DNA from: Nocardia amikacinitolerans NBRC 108937
Lineage (GTDB): Bacteria; Actinomycetota; Actinomycetes; Mycobacteriales; Mycobacteriaceae
Assembly: GCF_001612615.1 (NCBI RefSeq)
Contig: NZ_BDAU01000083.1
Location: 124,001 to 188,000 of the forward strand
Reading direction: 5' to 3'
Length of the DNA stretch: 64,000 bases
Both the position numbers and the translations under genes were made by a program. Position 1 is the first letter of the stretch, and every line of letters starts with the position of its first letter. Positions 1 to 6,451 of the stretch are shown here, piece by piece. Below the pieces are notes generated by a model. That model ran no database searches and had not been told where the DNA came from. It worked only from the letters and a program-made list of their open reading frames with translations.

Positions 1-327
1 ACCGTCGAAGTGCCGCCGGGCACGATCCGCGCTGCCCTCTCGACGGCGTGGCGGCTGCGCCTCGCGCCCACACCGCCCGGCCTCTTCGACGCGCTGCTGC
101 GGCTGCCGATCATGGACACCGGCCGCGCGCGAACCGAACTGGACTGGACGCCACGCCACACCGCCGTCGAGACCCTGCGCGAGGTGCTGGACGGATTCCG
201 CGCCAACGCGGGCGGCGACACTCCCCCGCTCGCCTCGGACGCGGGCGGACGGTTCCGCCTCAAGGAATTCGCGTCCGGGGTGGGCGGCCGCGATCCGGTC
301 GACGCGTGGGGTGCGGCAGCGCACTAG
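1..327 (+). CDS. C-terminal part of an NAD-dependent epimerase/dehydratase (extended SDR)
   Basis: The reading frame is open from base 1, so the gene begins upstream and the NAD-binding Rossmann part is outside the window. What remains is about 108 residues that look like the substrate-side end of an extended short-chain dehydrogenase: LRLPIMDTGRARTELDWTP followed by a helix with ETLREVLDGFRAN and then DTPPL, a pattern typical of actinobacterial sugar-epimerase-like proteins. The stop is followed by a 330-base non-coding stretch. The substrate cannot be told from this fragment; the family assignment is by recognition of the C-terminal pattern only. Confidence 0.7.
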   Translation, partial: TVEVPPGTIRAALSTAWRLRLAPTPPGLFDALLRLPIMDTGRARTELDWTPRHTAVETLREVLDGFRANAGGDTPPLASDAGGRFRLKEFASGVGGRDPVDAWGAAAH

Positions 328-659
328 GAACCCGGACCGTCTCGCGATCGGGCCACGCGACCGAGAACCGACGCCCGCCGACCAGCGACTTTTACCCTGG
401 TGCGGCTCGCGGGTAGCGAACGGCCCGTACCGCTCCGGCGGCGCACCCGCAAGGCGGGCCATCCGCCCGGCACCGAGCGGGAGCCCCGTGGTGCACAACC
501 ACCCGCTGGGCAGGTACGGCTCGCACTCGGCCCGCGGTGTCGGAGCCGGTGCGGGAGTCGCTGCGGCGCACCGCTTGGCGGCGCGCCCGAGCGCGGGTTG
601 CCGGGGTGCCGTCGCGCGCGACGCGCCGGAGATGTCCGTTTTCCCTCTACACTGGGCGC
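328..659. other. Non-coding gap with the promoter of the small lipoprotein
   Basis: No convincing gene is seen here; the open frames are shadows with arginine-rich, family-less products. The last 12 bases hold a TACACT -10 box (648-653) six bases before the GTG of the next gene, which would give a leaderless transcript. Nothing else was recognised. Confidence 0.5.
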
Positions 660-1004
660 GTGCGTGTTCGACGGCTGATCGCCCTGTCCTTCGTGGCCCT
701 GCTCGCTCCGCTCGGCGCTGCCGCCTGCACCGTGGAGGGGCCGGGCACCAAGTCCGAGTGCAATGTCGGCGGGTGCACCGTGACCTTCACCCGCGGTGTG
801 GACGCCAAGGCGAACATCCTCGGCATCGACGCGGAACTCGTCGCGGTGAACGGCAACCTGGTCACCCTGAAGATCGGCGGCCAGCAGGTCGACGTCCCGG
901 TCGGTGAGACACAGGCCGCCGAGGGCATGAACGTCACGGTGCAGGAAGTCACCGACGAGAAGGTGGTCGTCAAGATCGCCACCGGGCTGACCGGCGGCAA
1001 CTGA
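660..1004 (+). CDS. Small predicted secreted lipoprotein of unknown function
   Basis: A 114-residue protein with an arginine-rich N-terminus, a hydrophobic stretch (about residues 6-22) and a cysteine at 23 in the context LGAAAC, which resembles but does not perfectly match a lipobox. The mature part has a CNVGGCTVTF motif (a possible disulfide) followed by alternating short hydrophobic strands, suggesting a small beta-rich domain. I do not recognise a named family; similar short proteins occur in Nocardia and Rhodococcus. GTG at 660 was chosen because a TACACT -10 box ends six bases upstream, so the mRNA probably begins at the start codon; a longer frame upstream lacks a signal peptide. Confidence 0.6.
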   Translation: MRVRRLIALSFVALLAPLGAAACTVEGPGTKSECNVGGCTVTFTRGVDAKANILGIDAELVAVNGNLVTLKIGGQQVDVPVGETQAAEGMNVTVQEVTDEKVVVKIATGLTGGN

Positions 1005-1052
1005 CAGCACCCTGCTCCATCGATCACGCCCTACCGGACGAACTCGGCCGGT

Positions 1053-2138
1053 TCAGCGGCGGTGCACCCGCGCGCACACCTGCTCGGTGAACTCCGCCGT
1101 CGAAGCCTGACCACCCAGATCCGCGGTCGCGATGCCCGCGGCGAAGGTGGCCGCGACCGCCCGCTCGATGCGGTCGGCGGCGTCGCTCACCACAGCATCC
1201 GCGTCGCGAGTTCCCAACCAGCGCAACAACATCGCCGCGGACAGCTGGAGCGCCACCGGGTTGGCGCGGTTGTGTCCGGCCAGCGTCGGCGCGGCGCCGT
1301 GCACCGCCTGCGCCATGGCGCGGGTTGCCGAACAGTTCAGCGAGGCGGCCATGCCGAGCGAACCACTCAGCTCGCCCGCCAGATCGGACAGGATGTCGCC
1401 GAACAGATTCTCGGTGACCAGCACGTCGAAATCGCCCGCGGCGCGGACCAGATGCGCGGCCGTCGCGTCCACGTGCTCGTCGTCCACCTCGACGCCGGGG
1501 TAGGCCCGCGCCACCTCGTAGCAGACATCGCGGAACAGGCCCATGGTCATCGGCAGCACGTTCGCCTTGTGCACGATGGTCACCCGCTTGCGGCGGGCCG
1601 AGGCAACGCGGAAGGCCTCGTGCGCGATCAGCTCGCAGGCCCGCCGGGTCACCACGCCGACGGCCATGGCCATGTCGCGGGACGGCTGGAACTCCCCCGA
1701 CCCGGCGAACATATTGCGATCGGCGTAGAACCCCTCGCTGTTCTCGCGCACGATCACCAGGTCGATATCCGGAGCCGCCGACCGCACGCCGGGGAAGGCG
1801 CGGGCCGGGCGGATGTTCGCGAACAGGCCGAACTGCTTGCGAATCGCGCCGCCCGGCGCAACCGCGCCGCGGTGCTCGGCCGGGTAGGACGCGTTGTCGT
1901 GCGGTCCGAGGATCCACGCGTCGAGCTCCTCGAGTCCGCGCAGCGTGTGGTCCGGCAGCGCGACGCCGAACTCTTCGATGGCGCGGTGTCCCATGGGCAA
2001 CTCCACCCACTCCACCGCGGGCGCGCCTGCCGCCGCCAGCGCCTCGTCCACGACCACCCTGGTCGCGCGCACCACCTCGGGACCGATCCCGTCGCCCTCG
2101 ATCAACCCCAGTCGCACCGCTGTCCTCGCCTGCTTCAC
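1053..2138 (-). CDS. Isocitrate/isopropylmalate dehydrogenase family protein
   Basis: A 361-residue metal-dependent decarboxylating dehydrogenase of the ICDH/IMDH beta-hydroxyacid family. The nucleotide site GDGIGPEV is near residue 15, the substrate arginines lie in the LFANIRPARAFPG segment, the metal-binding part is VTENLFGDILSDLAGEL, and RENSEGFYADRN is the usual phosphorylation-loop/substrate region. The sequence does not decide between 3-isopropylmalate, tartrate/malate or homoisocitrate as substrate, and it is not next to leucine genes, so it may be a paralogue of leuB. GTG at 2138 follows an AGAGGA ribosome site; the open frame further upstream runs into the divergent gene and has no family similarity. 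Confidence 0.85.
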   Translation of the reverse strand: MKQARTAVRLGLIEGDGIGPEVVRATRVVVDEALAAAGAPAVEWVELPMGHRAIEEFGVALPDHTLRGLEELDAWILGPHDNASYPAEHRGAVAPGGAIRKQFGLFANIRPARAFPGVRSAAPDIDLVIVRENSEGFYADRNMFAGSGEFQPSRDMAMAVGVVTRRACELIAHEAFRVASARRKRVTIVHKANVLPMTMGLFRDVCYEVARAYPGVEVDDEHVDATAAHLVRAAGDFDVLVTENLFGDILSDLAGELSGSLGMAASLNCSATRAMAQAVHGAAPTLAGHNRANPVALQLSAAMLLRWLGTRDADAVVSDAADRIERAVAATFAAGIATADLGGQASTAEFTEQVCARVHRR

Positions 2139-2216
2139 CGGGCAATCCTCTCGCCGACGCCTCGCCGCACCGGAACCGGCCCGCCGCACCGGCCGTGCGG
2201 CTACGTTGGAAAGATC

Positions 2217-2738
2217 ATGGTGCAGTCGGTCGAATTGCTGGTGGACGACGCGGCCGAGGCGGAGATTCGGCGGCAGTGGACGCTGCTCGCGGAGGCCGGA
2301 CTGCCGAGCGTCTCGGCGAAGGCGATCGAGACCCATCGCCCGCACATCACGATCGCGGTGGCGAGACAGATCTGGCCGCGCATCGACCACGCACTCGACC
2401 AGCTGATCTTCCGGCCTTTCCCGGTGCGGCTCGGCGGTGTGCTGGTGTTCGGGGCGCGGCACCCGATCCTGGTGCGGCTGGTGGTGCCCTCCGAACAACT
2501 GCTGGCGCTGCAAAGGCGGGTTTACGACGTCGTGTCGCCCTGTCCCGGCGCGCCCGCGAACCTGCGTCCGGACGCCTGGACGCCGCATATCACGCTGGCC
2601 AGGCGGGTACCCGTCCGGCAGCTCGGCGCCGCTGTGCACGCCGTGGCCGCCGACAGTGATTTCCCCGCGACGATCGCGGGTATCCGGCGGTGGGACGGCG
2701 ACCAACGGCGGGAGTGGCCGGTGGCCCGTGGAAGATAA
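2217..2738 (+). CDS. 2'-5' RNA ligase/cyclic phosphodiesterase-like protein
   Basis: A 173-residue protein of the 2H phosphoesterase superfamily. Two H-x-T signatures are present, H43-I-T45 in ETHRPHITI and H124-I-T126 in TPHITLA, spaced as expected for the duplicated fold; both catalytic histidines are intact. Family members act on 2',3'-cyclic phosphates or 2'-5' linkages in RNA or nucleotides; the physiological substrate here is unknown. It is divergent from the dehydrogenase at 1053-2138. A TACGTT -10 box (2202-2207) lies nine bases before the ATG, implying a near-leaderless mRNA. Confidence 0.8.
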   Translation: MVQSVELLVDDAAEAEIRRQWTLLAEAGLPSVSAKAIETHRPHITIAVARQIWPRIDHALDQLIFRPFPVRLGGVLVFGARHPILVRLVVPSEQLLALQRRVYDVVSPCPGAPANLRPDAWTPHITLARRVPVRQLGAAVHAVAADSDFPATIAGIRRWDGDQRREWPVARGR

Positions 2739-2786
2739 GAGACGAGCCCGGCGTTACAGCTGGCAACATTCGAACGAGAGGACGTC

Positions 2787-3158
2787 ATGGCCACCCAGAC
2801 GCTGACCCAGCAGAACTTCGATGAGGTAGTCACCGGAAACGACGTGGTACTCGTCGATTTCTGGGCCGATTGGTGCGGCCCGTGCAAGAGCTTCGCGCCG
2901 ACTTTCGAGAAGTCCTCGGAACAACACCCCGACGTCGTGCACGGCAAGGTCGACACCGAAGCCGAGCAGGGTCTCGCGGCCGCCGCGAACATCCGCTCCA
3001 TCCCGACCATCATGGCGTTCCGCGAGGGCGTGCTGGTCTTCGCGCAGCCGGGCGCGCTGCCGCCCGCCGCGCTGGAGGACCTGGTCACCCAGGTGAAGGC
3101 CCTCGACATGGACGAGGTCCGCAAGCAACTCGCCGAGCAGCAGTCCGCCTCCGAGTAG
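2787..3158 (+). CDS. trxA: Thioredoxin
   Basis: A 123-residue thioredoxin. The redox motif WCGPC places the catalytic cysteines at 30 and 33, the buried aspartate-like position precedes in VDFWADWC, and the conserved cis-proline is P73 in RSIPT. It is about 15 residues longer at the C-terminus than E. coli TrxA, ending in a charged EVRKQLAEQQ tail. It would reduce protein disulfides in the cytoplasm using thioredoxin reductase. A GAGAGG ribosome site lies 6 bases before ATG. A GC-rich hairpin follows the stop. Actinobacteria often have several thioredoxins, so this may be a secondary paralogue. Confidence 0.93.
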   Translation: MATQTLTQQNFDEVVTGNDVVLVDFWADWCGPCKSFAPTFEKSSEQHPDVVHGKVDTEAEQGLAAAANIRSIPTIMAFREGVLVFAQPGALPPAALEDLVTQVKALDMDEVRKQLAEQQSASE

Positions 3159-3173
3159 GCCGCGCCAACGGAT

Positions 3174-3207
3174 CGGGCCGGGCACCCCCAGCGGGGCGCC
3201 CGGCCCG
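3174..3207 (+). terminator. GC-rich hairpin after trxA
   Basis: CGGGCCGGGC (3174-3183) pairs with GCCCGGCCCG (3198-3207), with four more inner C-G pairs. There is no T run, as is common for actinobacterial terminators. Confidence 0.6.
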
Positions 3208-3243
3208 TCGTGCGTTCAGGAACCGTCGTACGTTCAGGAACCG
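3207..3243. repeat. 18-bp tandem duplication over a stop codon
   Basis: GTCGTGCGTTCAGGAACC is followed directly by a copy with one change (GTCGTACGTTCAGGAACC). The second copy carries the TGA stop of the minus-strand gene at 3234, so the duplication lies at and just beyond that gene's 3' end and leaves the product unchanged. Confidence 0.8.
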
Positions 3244-3665
3244 AGTCGGTTGATACCGGAAATCATTGCGCGGACGATGGATTCGGCACCGTCGTCGGCG
3301 ACCGCCGCGCCCCACCCGCGCTTGCCGTCGAGCTCGCACCGGACGAAGGTCGCGGTGCCGCCCGCGGTGCGGCGCTGGTGGAACTGCAGGATCTCCACCG
3401 GGTAGCCCTCCTCGTAGAGGGCCGAGGTGAGGGCGGCGACCGGGCTGCCGGTGGTGGCCACGGTGCGCAGGTGGTCGGCGAACTCGAGCGTGGCGGTGCA
3501 CTCGGCGTTGCGGTGACCGCCGGCGAACTCGCTGAGCCGGACCGGACCGGTGTGCCCGCAGTAGGAGTCGTAGAACTCCGCCGGTGTCATCCCGGCGGCT
3601 TCCGCGCGCAGCCCCTTGGGAGCGGCGGCGATGAAAGTCTTCGTATCAAGAGTGAGCATGGTCAT
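3234..3665 (-). CDS. Free-standing LeuA-type allosteric (regulatory) domain protein
   Basis: A 143-residue protein whose second half matches the C-terminal leucine-binding/dimerisation domain of 2-isopropylmalate synthase: VEILQFHQRRTAGGTATFVRC, then a tryptophan-containing WGAAVADDGAESIVRAMISGINRL helix. The catalytic HMGL-like barrel of LeuA is absent; the N-terminal half (about 60 residues) is short and includes a TPAEFYDSYCGHTGP segment of unknown role. It may bind leucine or another branched-chain acid and act as a regulator or as a partner of full-length LeuA; this is inference. The gene is monocistronic, convergent with trxA. Start ATG 3665 is used; ATG 3659 is equally possible. Confidence 0.7.
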   Translation of the reverse strand: MTMLTLDTKTFIAAAPKGLRAEAAGMTPAEFYDSYCGHTGPVRLSEFAGGHRNAECTATLEFADHLRTVATTGSPVAALTSALYEEGYPVEILQFHQRRTAGGTATFVRCELDGKRGWGAAVADDGAESIVRAMISGINRLGS

Positions 3666-3999
3666 TGTGAGGTAGGTCTTCCCGAAGAATGTCGGCGGAG
3701 GGGACCAGCGTCAACACATCTACAGCCCGCAGCGAGGGGGCCGGTCCGAATCAGACCCCGCTACGGCGGGTTACTACGAGAAGTCGCGCGTGCGCCACAA
3801 CCGCGGTAAGCGGAATTAGCGCAACGCGGTCGCGGTCTGCGACACGGAGCGCTGCGCTGTGGCGGTCGGCGGGATTCGGCACGGCATCGAGAATAGGCAT
3901 TCCGAGGCCCGATAGCAACCTTTTCGTACCCCCGTTTCCTCTACTCACGAGTACCATCACCGCAGCTCACACCGCTCGCGACGCCGGTACGGTTATGGC
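3666..3999. other. Non-coding gap between divergent genes
   Basis: No gene is supported. A short stable hairpin CCCGC-TACG-GCGGG lies at 3757-3770. The right edge holds a TACGGT -10 box (3988-3993) six bases before the ATG at 4000. The long 5' side of the LeuA-domain gene could hold a leader, but no known riboswitch fold was recognised. Confidence 0.5.
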
Positions 4000-4305
4000 A
4001 TGGGTCTCATCGCCATGACCATCCCCGGCCTCGCCATCCTGCTCGTCGCGGTCGCCTTCACCGAAGTCCTCTGGAATCGCCTCACCGGCAGCCGCCTGCT
4101 CCCGTGGACCAAGCGCCGCACCGGCCACCCCGTCGCCGCCACCGCCTTCGACGAGGTGACCGCGGCCTTCCAAGGCTCCAAGCACTTCGAGTTCGAGCAG
4201 CGCATGACCACCCTCATGCACCGCGAGACGGAGTCCGACGGCGCGCCGCCCCGCGACGAGGTGGACCTCACCGCGGGCTCGGCCCGCCTCGTACGGAAGG
4301 CCTGA
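4000..4305 (+). CDS. Small membrane-anchored protein (DUF6191-like)
   Basis: A 101-residue protein with one N-terminal transmembrane helix (about residues 7-24, IPGLAILLVAVAFTEVLW), then a cytoplasmic part containing AFDEVTAAFQGSKHFEFEQR and DGAPPRDEVDLTAGSARLV. This layout (membrane helix, FDE..F...K..E.EQR, then DGAPP and a VDL..G..R end) resembles an actinobacterial family I believe is DUF6191, but the name is from memory. Function is unknown. The ATG is six bases after a TACGGT -10 box, so translation is probably leaderless. It converges on the exporter gene, with a hairpin between. Confidence 0.65.
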   Translation: MGLIAMTIPGLAILLVAVAFTEVLWNRLTGSRLLPWTKRRTGHPVAATAFDEVTAAFQGSKHFEFEQRMTTLMHRETESDGAPPRDEVDLTAGSARLVRKA

Positions 4306-4322
4306 CAGAACCCGGATCGGAC

Positions 4323-4377
4323 CGCATGCGGGCCGAATCAGGCTGAGCTGCAACCAGTTTCGCGCTCAGCCCATGCG
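4323..4377. terminator. Two-part inverted repeat between convergent genes
   Basis: GGCTGAGC (4341-4348) pairs with GCTCAGCC (4364-4371), and an outer CGCATG (4323-4328) pairs with CATGCG (4372-4377). The position between convergent genes suggests a bidirectional terminator. Confidence 0.55.
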
Positions 4378-4403
4378 TGTGACGGAGTCCACCGGCGCCG
4401 ACC

Positions 4404-5705
4404 TCAGCCGACAGCGGCCACGGCGGCAACCTCGGTCACAGTGTCCGCCTGAGCCGCTTGGCCGCTGGACGCTGCGCGCGGCAGACCGCGGCGGTCGTAG
4501 AGGTGGGTGCCGAGGACTCCGAGGACGAGTCCGATGGCCAAGCCGAGCAGCGTCATCCAAAAGCCCTGGCCGAGACCGGCGTCCGCGTCGAAGAAGAGGA
4601 TGGCGCGCACGGCAAGGTAGATCTGGTGCATGGGTTCGAAGGCGGCCAAATTCGCGATGTAGGACGGCGTGGCCTCCAGCGGGACGGTGGCGGCCGAGGA
4701 GGGCAGTCCGAGCACCACGAACAGCACCAGGTTCACCAGCAGACCCGCGGTGCCGAAGATGGCGAGCACCGCGAGCGCGGTGACGCCGACGGCGATGATG
4801 GCCAGGGTGCCGTACAGCCAGAGCAGCGGTCCGTTGCCGAGCGGGACGCCCAATGCTGTTGCGACGCCGAGGAATACCGCGGACAGGACGGGCGCCGCTG
4901 TCGCGATGACGCCCCACTTGATCAGCAAAGTGCGCAGCCGTGAGACGCCGGTGGCGGGCGGGTGCACGAACCAGGGGCCGAACTCGGTAGGCGTGAAGCC
5001 GAGCACCGAATCGATGAGCGTGTGGATGATCATGGCGCCGGTGAATCCGGCCAGCAGCAGAATCAGTGTGTAGAAGAAGGCCACCAGACCCTGCCCCGCG
5101 CCGTCGTCCATGGGCCGGTAGGGAGCCGTGACGACCCGCACCGGATCGGTGAGCGAAAGCCTTGCCGCGCCGCTCATCTCGACCGGGGTTCCGTTGGCGA
5201 GCGCGGCGTTCACCTGGTCGGTCAGGCTATTGCCGACGGTCTCGTTCACCCGCGCAAGCGCGCGGTCGGCGATGCGCTGCATGATGCCGGTCGTATACGG
5301 CCCGACGCGGGGGTTGGTCTGCACGGTGATGACCGGTCGCTCGATCTCGCCGGGTACCACCGCGCCCGCGCCGAGGACGGCGAGTCGCTTGGTGAAGTCC
5401 GAAGGGATGACGATGGCGCCGTACACCTCGGCGTTCTGCAGCTGGGTGCGCGCTTCGGCGATGCCGACGACTCGCAGATCGACCGTCTCCGAGGGGATTT
5501 CGGCCACCAGCCCGTCGGTGACCTGGGCGCCGAAATTCGCGGGCTTGCCGTCGATCGTGTCGCCGACGTCCTGGTTCACCAGCGCGACGGGAAAGTCGTG
5601 CAGGTTCTTCTCGGTATTGCTGGCGTAGCCGAGGTACATGGTGGCGAGCAGCGCCGCGAACACCATCAACACGGCGATCGGGGCGGTGAAGGTCCGAACC
5701 GTCAT
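4404..5705 (-). CDS. DUF3533/YhgE-Pip-type ABC-2-like membrane protein
   Basis: A 433-residue integral membrane protein: one N-terminal transmembrane helix (residues 6-28), an extracytoplasmic domain of about 170 residues with the VALVNQDVG and YGAIVIPSDF motifs typical of ABC-2 permease-like proteins, then about five more helices (from residue 205 on) and a short cytoplasmic tail. Relatives are predicted exporters or phage-infection-type proteins; the substrate is unknown. The divergent TetR gene and two palindromes in the 65-bp space between them indicate that this gene is the regulator's target. No ABC ATPase is adjacent. Confidence 0.75.
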   Translation of the reverse strand: MTVRTFTAPIAVLMVFAALLATMYLGYASNTEKNLHDFPVALVNQDVGDTIDGKPANFGAQVTDGLVAEIPSETVDLRVVGIAEARTQLQNAEVYGAIVIPSDFTKRLAVLGAGAVVPGEIERPVITVQTNPRVGPYTTGIMQRIADRALARVNETVGNSLTDQVNAALANGTPVEMSGAARLSLTDPVRVVTAPYRPMDDGAGQGLVAFFYTLILLLAGFTGAMIIHTLIDSVLGFTPTEFGPWFVHPPATGVSRLRTLLIKWGVIATAAPVLSAVFLGVATALGVPLGNGPLLWLYGTLAIIAVGVTALAVLAIFGTAGLLVNLVLFVVLGLPSSAATVPLEATPSYIANLAAFEPMHQIYLAVRAILFFDADAGLGQGFWMTLLGLAIGLVLGVLGTHLYDRRGLPRAASSGQAAQADTVTEVAAVAAVG

Positions 5706-5714
5706 ACCGGAAAA

Positions 5715-5731
5715 TGTAGGCAGTGCCTACA
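5715..5731. promoter_or_regulatory. Palindromic operator 1 of the TetR regulator
   Basis: TGTAGGCAGTGCCTACA has perfect 8-base arms around one central base, with the core GTAGGC-N3-GCCTAC. It lies between the divergent exporter and TetR genes, the usual place for TetR auto-regulation. Confidence 0.75.
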
Positions 5732-5733
5732 AA

Positions 5734-5748
5734 GTAGTCAACGACTAC
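5734..5748. promoter_or_regulatory. Palindromic operator 2 of the TetR regulator
   Basis: GTAGTCAACGACTAC has perfect 6-base arms with a 3-base spacer, the same architecture as operator 1 (GTAGNC-N3-GNCTAC). The centres are 18 bp apart, so two dimers could bind side by side. Confidence 0.75.
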
Positions 5749-5770
5749 ATCTTGTTATCCTGCATACACC

Positions 5771-6370
5771 ATGCCGATCACCCGAGCCCGCGCCTATCAC
5801 CACGGCGACCTGCGCGCCGAGCTGCTCCAGCGCGCGGAGGCGACGCTGCGGGAATCCGGTGTGGACGGCCTGTCCTTGCGACAGCTGGCCCGCGACGTCG
5901 GCGTCAGTCACGGGGCCCCGACCCGGCATTTCAAGGACAAGCAGGCGCTGCTCGACGCCCTCGCGGTGTCCGGGTTCCAGCAGCTGGGCGCCGCGCTCGA
6001 GCGGACCGCGGCGAGCGACTCGTTCGGCGGACGCATCCGCGAGATGGCGCGGACCTACCTGCGTTTCGCGACGGAGAACTCGGCGCTGCTCGCGCTGATG
6101 TTCGCGCGCAGACACAGCCCGGCCGCGGGCGATGCCATGTCCGAGGCCGTCGACCGCGCCTTCGCCGCGCCGGTCGCGCTGATCGCGGACGCGCAGGCGC
6201 GTGGGGAGGTCATCGCGGGCGAACCACGGCGCATCGCCCTCTCGGCCGTCGCCGCGCTCCAGGGCCTGGCCACCTTCGTCGGCTCCGGCGTGATCGCGGA
6301 CGAAGCCGCCGACGAACTCCTCGACGAGATGACCATCCACATGATGGACGGCCTCCGCCCCCGCCGCTGA
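5771..6370 (+). CDS. TetR/AcrR family regulator (WHG-type C-terminal domain)
   Basis: A 199-residue repressor. The N-terminal helix-turn-helix spans about residues 9-55 (LRAELLQRAEATL...LSLRQLARDVGVSHGAPTRHFKDKQALL), a clear TetR signature. The ligand domain contains FGGRIREMARTYLRFATENSALLALMF, typical of the WHG subgroup. It is divergent from the DUF3533 exporter and almost certainly controls it, and itself, through the two GTAGNC-N3-GNCTAC palindromes. The inducing ligand is unknown. No clear Shine-Dalgarno is seen before ATG 5771; the leader is probably very short. Confidence 0.88.
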   Translation: MPITRARAYHHGDLRAELLQRAEATLRESGVDGLSLRQLARDVGVSHGAPTRHFKDKQALLDALAVSGFQQLGAALERTAASDSFGGRIREMARTYLRFATENSALLALMFARRHSPAAGDAMSEAVDRAFAAPVALIADAQARGEVIAGEPRRIALSAVAALQGLATFVGSGVIADEAADELLDEMTIHMMDGLRPRR

Positions 6371-6379
6371 ACGCGGGTT

Positions 6380-6444
6380 CCCACACACCCGGTGTACGCC
6401 TCACATAGGCAGCGCCTGTGTGAGGCGTACGAAAGGTGTGTGGG
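6380..6444. repeat. Palindromic element, copy 1, between tetR and polA
   Basis: A long hairpin: CCCACACACC (6380-6389) pairs with GGTGTGTGGG (6435-6444), and GTACGCCTCACA (6394-6405) pairs with TGTGAGGCGTAC (6419-6430), continuing inward as TAGGC/GCCTG. The inner 31 bases (6400-6430) match 26 of 31 positions of the element at 50436-50466. Both copies lie between convergent genes, so a bidirectional terminator role is likely. Confidence 0.8.
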
Positions 6445-6451
6445 ACGAAAA

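Noticed and set aside
3689..4018. Small frames in the LeuA-domain/DUF6191 gap
   Set aside because: No ribosome site or -10 placement, and no recognisable protein.
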